64,000 nt of DNA, taken from the NCBI RefSeq assembly GCF_000004075.3, contig NC_026659.2, positions 5,456,001-5,520,000 of the forward strand. Reading direction: 5' to 3'. Shown one piece after another: positions 1 through 14,644 of the stretch (position 1 is its first letter; each line of letters opens with the position of its first letter). This stretch comes from Cucumis sativus (taxonomy: Eukaryota; Streptophyta; Magnoliopsida; Cucurbitales; Cucurbitaceae). Both the position numbers and the translations under genes were made by a program. The notes beneath the pieces are model-generated. The model did not search any database, was not told the DNA's origin, and saw nothing but the letters and a program-made list of their open reading frames with translations.

Positions 1-95
1 TTGTTGCCTTTAGAAAATTGCTTGTCAAAATAAATGTTGTTTCTCTACTTTCCATCTTTGTGTTACTGATTCTTTGTTTTGTCAATTGACATCAG

Positions 96-1280
96 GGTGA
101 ACCGAGTTTCCATCTGTTTGGATTTATAATATGTGTTGCAGCTACAGCTGCAAGGGCACTCAAATCAGTACTGCAAGGCATTTTGCTTTCTTCTGAAGGG
201 TAAGGAGCTTCTTGTTGCCTTTATTAGTAATTTAATCTTCATTGGGAGAAAATTTTTTTAATTGATTTAAAAACTGCAAATGAGAGTTTAGGCATTTATC
301 TTTTTCAGAGAGAAGCTGAATTCCATGAATCTTCTTCTGTACATGGCTCCAATAGCCGTTGTCTTTCTGCTGCCTGCAGCACTTTTTATGGAAGAAAACG
401 TGGTTGGTATCACTCTGGCTCTTGCTCGAGATGATAAAAAGATCATCTGGTATCTGCTATTCAACTCTTCACTTGCCTATTTTGTAAACTTGACCAACTT
501 TTTGGTTACCAAGCACACCAGTGCATTGACACTTCAGGTATGCCTCCTTTCTTCATCGATGACTATTTTTGTCATATCCATCCTTCTCCATGTTCTCTTT
601 TTATGATTCATCCTATATTCTGCAATCATTCCAATGATGATGTTTATGCCCCTAGCGAAGTCTTCTCTTTCATCCTCTTCTGAAAGTTGTCCTCCTTTTA
701 TAACTACATATTGTTTTTCTGTTTCTGTTTGAAAGTTCCCAACAATTATCATGAAATGATCACTACCCTTGGAAGAATTACCATCTGTTTACTTTCTACA
801 ACCCAAGTTTGGTTTTTATCTTTTCTTTTAAAGCTCCCCCAACAAATACTTGTTTTCAGAGAGTTGAGACATTAGCATGATCAAACATGGTGTTTTTTTT
901 TTTTTTTTTTTTTTTTTTTGAGAATTTGTTGGATACCGTAATAATATTTGTCAAGGCATCCCTTAACTGTTCCTGTTTCGAGTGTTGATAGCCTTATTGC
1001 ACTTCGCTTCCTTTCTATACATCTCACTGTTAGAACAAGGACTTTCTTTCTTGCATTTGTGCTTCTTATCCATGCTCCATCTTCTCTTATAACTCTAAGC
1101 CTGAGATAATTCATGAGCTATGCCTTCTTTCAGGTGCTTGGAAACGCAAAGGGTGCTGTTGCGGTGGTGATTTCGATTTTGATTTTCAGAAATCCAGTCT
1201 CTGTCACTGGAATGCTTGGTTACGCCCTCACGGTTATGGGAGTCATCCTCTACAGTGAATCAAAGAAAAGAAGCAAATGA
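96..1280 (+). CDS. Nucleotide-sugar / triose-phosphate translocator family, 3' part
   Basis: This is the C-terminal part of a TPT/NST transporter; the gene starts left of the window. Three exons read through in one frame: 96-199, 309-537 and 1134-1280, all with GT-AG junctions, ending in TGA at 1278-1280. The visible protein has about 159 residues and is mostly hydrophobic helices. It contains [18 protein letters not shown], the family-typical [14 protein letters not shown] stretch, and a C-terminal KKRSK. The lysine-rich end is usual for Golgi/ER members of the plant family related to At3g11320/At5g05820 (from memory), some of which carry UDP-uronic acids or other UDP-sugars. The substrate cannot be read from sequence. 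The 596-bp last intron contains a T tract of about 26 bases at 894-919. The gene converges on PCNA. Confidence 0.9.
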
Positions 1281-1935
1281 GAAGAATGCAATTGAGGTGC
1301 ATTTTCCTACTATAGTTTTCTTTTGCACGGTGGCAGCAGTCGTCGAGTACCAGAGGCAGCAGCGGATGTAGATCGACCATTGACTATATAGCCTCCAAAT
1401 TCTTTCTCCCTTCTCCCCCACTGAAAAAGCTTATTAGCTTAGGCATTGGTTTATATTTGTATCATCCTCACAAGATCTGTCACAAAATAGAAATTTTAAT
1501 AAGGAAGAATTATGGGGTAAAGTTTTACTTCTTTAGAAAAGGGATTAATAGAATTGTTTATTACATAAAACTCGACTGTTATTGTCACTCCTTGATCAAT
1601 TAAGGGGGAAAAACAACCTTGTCTTTTACCATTTTGGTACATTATTTTTGTTAATTCAAAGTTATACTGAACTTTGTTTGAGGGTCATTTTTGTTTGTTT
1701 GGAAGAAAATACACTGGAAAGAAAGAGAACAAATTTACTTGTCATTTCTCCTTCCATGGTCAGGATTTGAGAATCCCGACTCCAAAATATTATCTGAATG
1801 AAGATTCTTACAAAATATTCCAATCATATATAGCCATGGCTTCTTGCTTGCAATTCACAAAATCACTCCTAACCAACAGGAGTTAAAAAGTGGCTAATAT
1901 TTCCTATTTACTAATCGACTTCTCATGAAAACTCA
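1281..1935. other. Convergent 3' flanks of translocator and PCNA
   Basis: This stretch lies between two convergent stop codons and must hold both 3' UTRs. The first 200 bases after the translocator stop look like transcribed 3' UTR. Short ORFs at 1582-1886 have no recognisable domain and are probably chance. No RNA gene or transposon signature was seen. Confidence 0.6.
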
Positions 1936-4457
<2,522 letters not shown>

Positions 4458-6296
4458 TTATGACTCAACTTTTGAAGGGTCCGGATCGGAGGTCGCTGCT
4501 TGACGCTTCATTGAGGCAGATTTTATCAGATGGTTGTAGCTTCCCTTTTCCTTGAAAAGCTGTGAAAAGTGGTGTTTGCAGTACAAAATTCCATCGAGTG
4601 CAGCATAGTTTGATGGAGATAAAGAACAGCCACCATGTGAGCATTTAAAACATGACTTGTGATAGGCTTGACTCTCAACTGTAACCTGGATAAAAGCAAT
4701 TCACACGATTCATTACTGATAAAATAACATCCGCACAGATCATACAAAGTACCAATGTCAGAAAAACTACTTAAAAGTTGAGATGCAACCATTTCTACCT
4801 CAGCAGCATACTATAGATCAATCAAATTAAGAACATGACATGTAAGTTCCACAGTTCCTCAAAGCCTACAGATGAAGTTCACTAGTTGTCTTAAACAAGA
4901 GCAGCATTCAAGCCGTTCAAAAAACCAACTCATTTAGATGTAGTAGTTTTAATGAATATCCCTTTCTTATAGAGGTTGATATGTAGATGTGGAAACAATA
5001 GTATGCTAAACAAGTTCAAACAACCATGGAAAGATAATTCAGTCCATCATAGATATGCAGATGGTTCGAAAAGGGTGAGAAATTGACCATTGATATGATT
5101 AAGCAGGTTTTAAATTTTTGGATATCTTTCCAACGCCTTCTAAACTAACCTTCTCCAGTGGATATGCAGTTTTTCCACATGTAGCACATTTTTCTTGTGT
5201 CCCAGAAAACATGCTGGCAGCTTTGCTTGGCGACCTAGTCTAGAATCAACAAGAGGATACTGAATGAGCATACTGTTTATAAATTTAACAACAACTAACT
5301 GCAGCATTGGGTTTAAATTTACCAGCTCAGGAGTTGGCTTCTCAGAGGACTTTGCAGCTGTAGAAAAAGAGAAGTATAGAAGGTGTTAGTAACAAGCAAT
5401 ACTTACAAGATCAATAATGTAAGTGTCTCTTATATTGGACGAATGTTTGGAACATACGAGATAGAAAGTTCTTGCTGAAGTTGCCAGTTTCCTTGAACAG
5501 CTGCTCAAAATGAGGCTTACAGTACAAAACACCATCCATTGAAGAATAATTACTCAGCTGAAAGAATTTAACAAGTCATTTTAGAACAAGTACTCACATT
5601 CTGACCCCCCAAAAAATGCTCAGTGATAGTGTGTGTGTGTGTGTATATGTAAGCTGGAATTATATTTTATCTGTTTACCTTTTAAAGACCACACAGTACT
5701 CACTCTAATTGTCCATGAAAACCCTCGCAAGAAGGGAGCCAGAGAGAGGTAGAGAGAGAACAGTTTTATAAACATGGTTCTAAGAGGAGAGATAATAAAT
5801 GAAACCAAGGGGTTGTTTAGGAGGCTGTTTTGCTGTTTTGATTTTTAGTAACTGGATGAATGGCTTTTAAGGTTAAGATTAATGTGGGAGAAAAACCAGT
5901 TCTAATTATTCAGAAGAACATATCATCTGTAGCATAAAAGCTGAAAAATGATGATAAATAAAAATAGTTACCCAAACACCGTCTTTTCTTAATTATTGTT
6001 GTTTTGAAAACAGTTCTTCATACACTCCCTATAACTTTTCAATTAAAAGATCCTTCAACTTTTTCCATTCCTTTTGAAGTTCAAATGAGGCAGAACAGTT
6101 AAAGATTAAGGATAACATAAAAGAGAAGCTATCAACGAGTCCTGAAAATATAATGATGTACCTTAAGAGTTCCTTTGCAATGGCTACATTTGAAACATGA
6201 CTTGTGGAAAGAAACTCCATCAGCAGATAACTGATCTACAGGGTACACAGTTTTGTCACAAGCTTTGCACTTCTGTTGGGTGCCAATAAACGACAT
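4458..6296 (-). CDS. WLIM2: Two-LIM-domain protein, WLIM2 type
   Basis: Plant WLIM proteins bind and bundle actin filaments and also enter the nucleus. Exons in transcript order are 6296-6162, 5557-5458, 5357-5323, 5239-5150 and 4685-4458, giving 195 residues, the usual length. LIM1 (about residues 9-61) starts MSFIGTQQKCKACDKTVYP and keeps the Cys/His ligands, including HKSCFKCSHC and YCKPHF. LIM2 (about 107-159) starts SGTQEKCATCGKTAYP and ends YCKHHF. A linker with EKPTPEL joins them, and the tail contains FKEKGSYNHLIKSAS. The opening, linker and tail match Arabidopsis WLIM2a/b better than WLIM1 (from memory). A likely acceptor just before the ATG (TTTTTAG at about 6299-6305) suggests a 5'-UTR intron. 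Confidence 0.93.
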
Positions 6297-7915
6297 CGCT
6301 AAAAATCTTTAGAGTAGATCTAACTATTCCCAATCAACCAGAATCTTCTCCAGTGCAAAGCCCACCAAGCTATCCCGATGAAACGAACTCCCTTCTTCTA
6401 TTGTCATTTCATCAAACAAAACAAAACACAAAAACCCAGAATCAAAATTTCAGAAGACGAAGAAAGAAACTGCAACCAATGAGTTAGGAATCACAGAAAA
6501 TAAAACCGATGAGCTAAAAGGATCAAACCCAGATCAAAATGCTGAAGGAACAAGATCTTGATTAGAGCTGAAAAGCAATCGAAATCGAAGATGGGTAGCT
6601 CTCAAATCATGAAAGTAACGAAATGCAGCAAACGTATTTGCAGGTTATAGCAAGTGGAGCAGAGAAGAAAAAGATAATGAAATGAAAGATAAAGCGAAAG
6701 GCAGAAACAAATAATTAATGATAGATTATTCACAGCGTCGATTTTCTTTATAGAGGAAGAAAGAGATAAAGTGAAAAAAGGATCTGAGGAAATATCTTTG
6801 CCGGAAAGACACACGTTGCTTGCTTAAACTTTACTCCGTCCCGGTGCGACTTTCTTCATCAACTTTTTTCAGTACTGGAGCTCCACCATTGGCATTCTGC
6901 AGAGTAACGACGTGTCGTTTCGTCTCTTTCTATTTCTATTTTATACTTCAGGTCTTCTGTCGTCTAGCCATTGTTATGCTTTGACGATTTTGATAGTGGA
7001 CTAAGTGTCTTAATTATAGACTTTAATTAGTTCATAAGAGTTTAGCTTGAGCCTTGATTGATGATGATTGAGGACCAACTTGTACCTCCCAAATTGTTCA
7101 TAATTAATCTTTTATAATGGTTATTTGTGAACATTTTATGTATAAAATATTAAGATTGATGGTTAGATTTTAATTTTGAAAGAAAGTTAAATTAAAAATA
7201 ATTGAGTAATAGAAGTTTGGTCATTCAAGATTAATTATCCACTCGTTACAGATAAATCACACTGTCGATGATTGGGTCTATTGTAACCTAAGCTATGCAT
7301 TTTCTGTTGGTGTTATAGATGGGTAACATCTCCACTGATGTTGCTGAGGAGTAGTGATTTTTTTTGGGACACGTCAAATTTGCGCATCTTTCCTATTATG
7401 TATTTGAAAGTTTTGAAGGACTAAAAGGTGTCTTATAAAAAGTATGGATTGATTGAAAGTTTTGTTGGATTTGTAAGTACTGAAAGGTTTGTGTCCTGGC
7501 CAAGTATGAACCTTATGTTTATTAAAATTCCTTGGAATGTTTTTAGCTTAAAATGTTTAGTTTTGGAAGATTATTTGCTTGAAAGTTCTTTCATTTCAAA
7601 GTATCATTTCGTAGCAAAAAATTTGTCCAAAATCTTTGAAATGATTTGTATTTAGATTTTCAAAGTTTTTTTAGTTTGAATTAGAAATTGGCTGTAATAA
7701 CTAATAAGTTGCTTAGTATTGGAAAAAAAATACGGTTTGCTACATTAGTTTGAGCCTTCATGAAGAACACCTCCCTTGGAAATGCGATGAAGAAAATCAA
7801 AACTTAATACATATTTGGCGCCTATTGAATTCAATTCCCTAACAATTTAAATTCTCATATAAACCCTAATCATCAATCCGTTGAAAGAGAAGCCGATTCC
7901 AACTGAGTCGTTACA
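6297..7915. other. Head-to-head spacer: WLIM2 leader/promoter and ARM-gene promoter
   Basis: This divergent spacer of 1.6 kb should hold the WLIM2 5' UTR with its intron (roughly 6297-6840, inferred from a splice acceptor next to the ATG) and both promoters. The ORF at 7428-7655 has no recognisable domain. Nothing else was supported. Confidence 0.5.
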
Positions 7916-10900
7916 ATGTCGAACTCCCTTCAACTTCTTCATGAGCTCTGTATTGAGTAAGTTCCTATTGCGCATACGTTCTCTCTTTCTCTTCCTCTCG
8001 AATTCCTTGATCTAATATATCCTTTTTGTGATTTTAGGTTTTCAGAACCAATCATCAAATCCCTTTCAAATATCTGCGATAAACCTTCAGAGGGGTCGAA
8101 TGTTTCTGTTAAGCCCATTCTCGAATCTCTTCTACCTCGAAAAACATCACTTCGAATCAGTCCTTCTGAGGACGATATTTACTCCTCCATCAAAGACTTC
8201 ACACTGGCATGTGCTTTAATATTGTCTTCCCGTTCCTCGACCTTTGACCTTCTTTCATGGATTACGGAAGACCTCGCGCTTACTGCCGAGTCAGCGTTTC
8301 GAATGCTCTCAAAGGCGTATGCCTCTGCTTCCTGCGATGGGTTTTCGAAGAACATTGAGGAGCTGGGTTTAGATTTTAGTTTGATACCGGAGGAGAAAAG
8401 ATTGGTGGTGGAAATCATTCCAAAGGTTCTTCCGTTGTTGAAGGATAGTATTAAGGAGAGCTCGATAGATAAATCTGACGAGGTCGACGAGGTCTCTGCT
8501 GCATCAGCGAGGGTGCCTGTGGGGTTTGCTATTGTTGCGGCCCATCAACTTCGATGGTTCATTACTCAGGTTGGAGGTTTTGTTATTGTTAGATATACTG
8601 TAGTTCAATGGACGTTTGTGTTTCCGGTATTTTAGGTTGATTTGAGGTTTGTTTTTAATAAATTGTTGCAGATTGATTATCCACATTTGGGGAAGTTGTG
8701 TAATTTGGTGATTCCTTGTGGACTGACTGCTCTTGATCACTGGTCACCGGAAGTCAAAGTACGCATTCTGATTTCCCTGCTTGCTATCTCTGATACTTGC
8801 CAATTCTGTTGGATTTTAGACTCATGCTAGAAATGGAGCTTAGTATCTTGATTCAGATTTCTGCTGTGTGGACGAGGAGCTTATCTCCCAATTTCATAGT
8901 TTGCAGTTCTTATGTTACTGAATGAAAGGGTTTAAATTCTTTTCCTATTTTCAGGGGCAGGGCATGCTTAGTTTTATACATCTTGCAAAAAATGTCAATG
9001 CTGCAGAGCTTGGTTGGTATGAAGATGTGATTCTTGATGCATGCTGCTCAAATGTCCCTTCAAGTGATGAAATATGGCCTTGTGTGGTTGAAATGTCGGT
9101 TCTTCTTGCAACTAGCATTCACAATATGAATCCTCGTAGCTCATGGTATACTTTTTTGTCGTAATGCATTCTCTCTTTTTCTCATTATTTGGTAATAAGT
9201 GACAACCCTGCTAGAACTCATGCTTATCTGACCTTTAGTCATTTTAACTGTGTGGGTTTTGTCTCGTCAAACACACATGCGCGCATACACACATATATAT
9301 TCTCATTTGTATATTTGCACAGGATTGAAAGGATGGTTAATGAGATGTTGGGTCACTTGGAGCGGCAGCCAAGAAACAAGGAACGGTGTATTGCATGGCT
9401 TCAACACATTGAACCTCTTTTCAATTGTATGGGTTTGGTGCTGTTGGCTCATACAAGGCGCATATTTCCACTTTTCTTCAAGTGGATGAATGCTGAAGAT
9501 GATGAGACCACTTTACTAGTAAGTGATATAGATTTGTCATTTAAAATATACAGGATAATATTGTATGGTGAATAATACTTCCTGATAGCACCTACCAATG
9601 GCCATTATATATTTGACAACTAGAAGAGAATAATGGAGAATAGGAATTAGAGATGGGAGATTCTCTTTCATTTTTCTCGAAGCAATAAATTACTGTTAAA
9701 TTGTAATGGTGTTTAGTAGGTAGATTAAATATTATTCATACTATATCTATTCTTTGAATTCTTAAGATATTAACTTAAGACTCTTCTACTTCTGTTAGTA
9801 AGAAAACGTTCTTCTTTGAAAATATATCAGAGGCTTTTAAAGTCAACTTTCTTGCGTCAATTTCTATTGAAAATTTTCTTCCGTCGATTTCCTGACTTGC
9901 AATCTATCTGTTAAAGCATCAAAATTTTTTTTTCCCTTTTTCTTAAATAAATAAATTCTTATTTTATCTTGCATAGAAGGGCAAGGGCAGGGGCCTTAAA
10001 TTTCTTACCAATGTTTTCCTCTGCGTAGGAAAGAGTAGTCCAATTTGTCCTCCTACCTTCTGCTTTCTGTACTTTTACAGGTATTTAGTAAATATTCAAA
10101 GAAATATACATGTTTACAATGAATTTTGTGAACTCACTTTTTCTATGTCGAGAAAAAATCACTTCATGGACCTCTAAACAATACAACTCTTAATTGCTAA
10201 ACTAATACTCTGATCAAACAGGTTTTCGACTCTTGAAGATGCTCTACATTTTGAGTCCTATAATAAATCTTTTTATTACATGGCCACTTGTTTTGCTGTC
10301 ATTATAACTTGTCTCGGTGTTGGTTTTTGAAAGAGAAAGGTTTTAGGTGTAATTATTTATATTTGTGATTCAAGTCCCTTGGAAGTTGGGCTGGTGAACA
10401 CCAGGGTTTCTTGCCTAGTGCTCACTCCTAGAGAGTGAAGACTGGGTCACAAATGTGAAGATGTTACTTTTTCCTGCCGGACACTATATTATAAGTTCAG
10501 TTCATTTTGTGTGTACTACCTGGATTTATTAGTTAAAATTATCTTATTGTAATTGGACAGGTTCTACAGAGAATTCAAACTGTTGTGAGGTTAACATGGA
10601 TAAGGAATACACCATATGTTGAAAGGTAATGGATTTTATGTTTCACGTTTCTTGGACCTGATATCCTGAACTTTTTCTTTTATGATTTATGGCTTGCTAT
10701 TTTGTTTGTGCTGGCTACTTCTTTTTTCCCAATTTCATCCGTTGAAATTCTGCTGTGCTTTCTTCACGTACTTTCACCTGTTTTCAACTGCTTAATCAAG
10801 CTATTCTCAGTTCAAATCAATCAATTTTTCTGCTTGATCCTAAAGTCCAATATCTAGTAAGATCAAGCAGTGGTTCTACAGGATTAGTCACGTTCCCATG

Positions 10901-11604
10901 GTTATTTAAGAAAAATAATTATAGGAGAGAATCTGTGTGGAAATATACGGTATATGTCAGGCAGTCCTATTCAGCTATATGGGACCGAAGAAATCCATTA
11001 ATTGACTATTGGAGAGGACTGGAGGCCTCCCTAATTCTGTAGTGGTGGATAAAGTTCAACCCGAGCTTTCAGGATCATGATACAGTTATTCCTTTGCATT
11101 ACTATTTTGGCATGACATGTAGACGGATTAATTGCTGGTGTCCATGAAGATCTTTAGAAACAACGTAACATAGCCATCAACAATAATAACTGGACGACGC
11201 TTATTTCTCACACAATTTCAATGGCCATCTTCATATTTCTGTCACACGCTGCTGCATCTATCTATTGCTTTAGAACTTCCCCCTCATATAACTATATACT
11301 GGTGGCAGATTGGTGGACGAACTTGCAATGTTATACGAAAAGGCTGCAACAAGAAGATCTGGTGATGCAATCAGAAAGCATGTTGTTGATGCACTTATGC
11401 TGCTCCAGGAGTAAGATTAGGGCTCTTCTCATATCACAGTTTACTTGTGCTGATTGAAACTTGAGGTTCTGATTTTTGGTTATTCTCAGGAGCAAAGGCC
11501 AGCAGTTTAAAGCAGCTTGGAGCAAGCACAAGGATCTTCAAAACTTGGTTCCGCTTTCTACATCTTTAACAAGATTGAACATCACAGATTGCGTTGACTG
11601 TTAA
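7916..11604 (+). CDS. ARM-repeat protein, At2g39910 family (TTI2-like)
   Basis: Eight exons join in one frame to 442 residues: 7916-7956, 8038-8569, 8672-8758, 8955-9145, 9323-9518, 10561-10625, 11309-11410 and 11490-11604, all GT-AG, with TAA at 11602-11604. The product is all-helical in character. Its central segment (HWSPEVKGQGMLSFIHLAKN, then LGWYEDVILDAC) resembles the alpha-solenoid of TELO2-interacting protein 2, a member of the TTT co-chaperone complex that stabilises PIKK kinases such as ATM and TOR. The family match to At2g39910 is from memory, and the TTI2 role is inference. Intron 5 is long (9519-10560) and carries only AT-rich sequence. The ORF at 10755-11042 lies inside intron 6 and has no domain. 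Confidence 0.85.
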
Positions 11605-12369
11605 GCATCATCGTATTATAAATAGTGAGAACTCGGTAATCTGAAGACTGAATGCAAATTCAACATGAACTCAAAGCTTTGGTTAGCGGTGCCAAAGCAT
11701 TTTTGGGTATAGTTCTTTCTTGTACAGTGATTATTGCTATTTTGCAACTCTTATGTAAAGATTACGTTTTATTTTCTATGGAAAAAGTGAGGTAGAGAAT
11801 ATATTAGCTACATGTATAAAATTAGTGCATTCTTTTAATTTATTAGCTTGTGTCAATTGGCTCCATCCATAAAATCAAGGAGAAGAGTCAAGTTCAAAGT
11901 GTCATGAAATTTGAACAGCACATGAAGTATATAAAAAATATATATAAAAAAAAATTAAAAAAAAAACTAAAAGAAGCAAATAAATGAGAAATAAAAGAAT
12001 GGATTTAAACTTTCTTATATGAAAAAATGAAATACACATGAAGTATCAATTAATCACTTTAAGCCCTCATTCAAAATTTCATTTCTTGTGTGATGTTTTA
12101 AAATTTCTAATGATCTAATAATTGTTGTTAAGATTTATTAAAAAAACTTAAAAGAATTAATAAAAGCCAAATTAAGAATAATAAAATAATTAACCCTTTA
12201 AATTTTTTTTAAAAAAATTATGAGGACTAAGTTTGGAATAGCAACGGAAATTCCCGCCAAATCTAACTCACTCTCACAGCAACAGTGAACACTCACTCCA
12301 CACATTCCCCAATCTATAACTGCCAATTCAATCGCCGCCGATCACTTCTCTCTCCGGCCACCTTCCGCC
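11605..12369. other. Spacer between ARM gene and GH17 gene
   Basis: This holds the 3' UTR of the ARM gene (about 11605-11830), then a very A-rich stretch at 11930-12220, then the GH17 promoter and leader. No coding signal was found. Confidence 0.55.
12250..12262. promoter_or_regulatory. E2F-type site upstream of GH17 gene
   Basis: The bases ATTCCCGCCAAAT read on the other strand as ATTTGGCGGGAAT, a classic E2F half-palindrome that fits WTTSSCSS on both strands. The site is about 110 bp before the GH17 ATG. Function is inferred from the match only. Confidence 0.5.
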
Positions 12370-13518
12370 ATGTTGCTCCCCTCATCCTTCCTTACCTTTT
12401 CTCTCTTTCTCTTCTTTCTCTCACTTTCCCATCCATCCAACTCCCTCACTACAATCGGTGTCACCTTCTCTGCCTCCCCCAACTCCACCCACCGCCTCCA
12501 CCCACCCGACTCAGTGCCCAAAGCCATTGATTCCCTCAAACTCACCGCCGTCAGACTCGAAGATTCCGATCCCAACGTAATCCGAGCCTTCGCCTACACC
12601 AACATCACCCTTCTCCTCACAATCCCTAATTCCATGGTCTCCCCCATCGCCGCCAATCGCTCCGCCGCTCTCCAATGGCTTTACATTCATGTCGTCCCCT
12701 TCTACCCTCGGACCATCATCACCACTATCTCCGTTGGTAACAACTTTCTCGAAGCATCTCCTGACTTAACGACGCTTCTATTACCGGCAATCAGAAATGT
12801 TTACACGGCGCTCCGAAATTTGGGGATTCGTCAAATTTCGGTTTCCACTACGTTTTCGTTCGTCAGTATAATGGCAAATCCGTTCCCTCCTTCGGCGGCT
12901 AGGTTTCAAGATCCTGTTTCCGATGATGTGATTAGGCCTTTGCTTCAGTTTCTTCGAGACACTAATTCGTCGTTCTTGATCAATATTTACCCTTACAATT
13001 TGTACCGATTGATCTCCGAAATCCCAATTGCGTATGCTCTGTTTCAAAATCACCCTTTCAATTTCAGAGATGATGTGGTCACTGGTGTCCGGTACCGGAA
13101 TCTTTTTGACTCCATGATAGATGCAGTGATTAGTGCAATGGCTGTGGCCGGACACGAGAATGTTCAATTGATCGTGACGGAGACTGGATGGCCAAGCTTT
13201 GGGACTGACCCCAGCGAGGTCGAAGCGAATCCTGCATACGCGGAAATGTACCTGAAGGGGTTGGTTGCACACCTGAAATCGGGTTTCGGAACGCCGTTGA
13301 GGAGGGAAGGAGTGATGCAAACTTACATATATCAGCTGTTTGATGGGGAAGAAGAACAGGGAGCTCGACCTGTGCGAAAATGGGGGCTTCTGTATCCCAA
13401 TATGACAAAGAAGTATGATGTTGTCTTCTCCAATTCTGCCAGAATTGGAGAGCAAAGAGCTATTCTAACGATTGCAGCCTGCTGTTTTGGGGTTTTCGTT
13501 CTAACGAAGTTGTGGTAA
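12370..13518 (+). CDS. GH17 beta-1,3-glucanase-like protein, probable GPI-anchored, altered acid/base residue
   Basis: This single-exon gene encodes 382 residues. A signal peptide covers about residues 1-25 and a GH17 TIM-barrel domain about 28-350. A hydrophobic end (about 364-381, after FSNSARIGEQ) fits a GPI-anchor signal, placing the protein at the plasma membrane or wall. No X8/CBM43 domain is present. The nucleophile motif VTETGWPS is intact with Glu at 271. At the usual acid/base position, where active enzymes have GNE, this protein reads SVGNNFLE, with Asn at 125. It may therefore be a poor hydrolase or a glucan-binding protein, which is inference. The first ATG after the leader gives a good signal peptide. 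From memory, the closest Arabidopsis neighbour by position is At3g55780. Confidence 0.9.
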   Translation: MLLPSSFLTFSLFLFFLSLSHPSNSLTTIGVTFSASPNSTHRLHPPDSVPKAIDSLKLTAVRLEDSDPNVIRAFAYTNITLLLTIPNSMVSPIAANRSAALQWLYIHVVPFYPRTIITTISVGNNFLEASPDLTTLLLPAIRNVYTALRNLGIRQISVSTTFSFVSIMANPFPPSAARFQDPVSDDVIRPLLQFLRDTNSSFLINIYPYNLYRLISEIPIAYALFQNHPFNFRDDVVTGVRYRNLFDSMIDAVISAMAVAGHENVQLIVTETGWPSFGTDPSEVEANPAYAEMYLKGLVAHLKSGFGTPLRREGVMQTYIYQLFDGEEEQGARPVRKWGLLYPNMTKKYDVVFSNSARIGEQRAILTIAACCFGVFVLTKLW

Positions 13519-14644
13519 AATCTTACACATTTCATTTTCATAAAATTTTCTTTTCGGTGCTGAAGTAGGTTAAGCTCTAATTCCTGATGAGTATAACCTG
13601 CGTTTTGTGAATTCTGTGATTCTTGAGCCTTCTGTTGCTGTTTCTTGTTATGGAAACTTCCCTTGATATTAAAGATAGCTTTCATCGTTTGTTTAGATGT
13701 CAATGGCTGTAAATTTTCTTTTCTGAATTTGTGTTCAGATGAATTACATTCTTCCATAGAATATTATTCAATGAAGTTTGGTTCTTAGTTTCAATGTAGT
13801 GATTGCCTCCTTTTGTTTATTGTTTTTTTATGAATCATTTGGATATGGTGTATGATCGTTGATAGTCGAGTATTTCATCTTTGACACTTTATGAAGTATT
13901 TCATCTTTGACCTTGTTATGAAGTATTTCATTTGCACTGGGAATGGAAAAGTACATGCAAATTGTTATTTTCCATTCTAAACTTAGAAATTCCCTTCAAA
14001 ACACAAAGGATTATCAGATTTCAATGTTATAATGAAAAGGTGTTCCCTCTCACCAAAAAGATGGTGGGTGGGGATTCCTAAACATTAAGAGAGTGTTTGA
14101 ATGAATAATTGACAAGAAAAAAAAAAAGTAAAAGTGAAACACTGGTCTTGAGAGAGGGAACTAGAATAAGTAAAAACCAAAAGGTTTCAAACAAAGGCCT
14201 TCAATTTGAATAACATAAAAGGTCAATCCAAGAAATTGTTGCAAATTTCCAGGTCCACAAACAAAATGGTATGAACATGGACAAGAGGTAAAAAATATAA
14301 CAAATAATGTGACAGCTGCCAGGGTCTGGCAATTGGTGTCGATGCCGTTGAAGGCGAGGAATGTAGGATCGAGTGAAATATACTTGCAATGCCCCTCTCA
14401 TTAGAAGACCATCAAATTATATACAATAATCAGAAAATGACTGCTTAAATACGTGATTGCCTCCATTGAATGGCATTAACATGATAATCCATAGCAACTT
14501 CTCCGACTGTATGTGCTTCTTTTTTACTATTTTGAATGAGAGAACTTGTGTGAATCTCAACCAGCTTTAGAGAAGCCTAAACTGACTCAGACTGTGCAAC
14601 ATCTTAGAATGGCTCACATGACAACAAATTTCCAGAGGAAATCA
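13519..14644. other. Convergent spacer between GH17 and HAD genes
   Basis: This 1.1-kb spacer contains the two 3' UTRs and a small imperfect repeat at 13868-13940. ORFs on either strand have no recognisable domain. Confidence 0.5.
13868..13940. repeat. Three imperfect copies of a 26-27 bp unit
   Basis: The core AGTATTTCAT recurs with TATTTCAT beginning at 13871, 13897 and 13924, within a unit resembling ATGAAGTATTTCATCTTTGA. It lies in the 3' flank of the GH17 gene. No function is suggested. Confidence 0.6.

Noticed and set aside
10755-11042. 95-residue frame inside intron 6 of the ARM gene
   Set aside because: The flanking exons join cleanly in frame without it and it shows no recognisable domain.
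12781-13455. 224-residue frame opposite the GH17 gene
   Set aside because: It is an antisense shadow of a strongly conserved GH17 frame and has no domain of its own.
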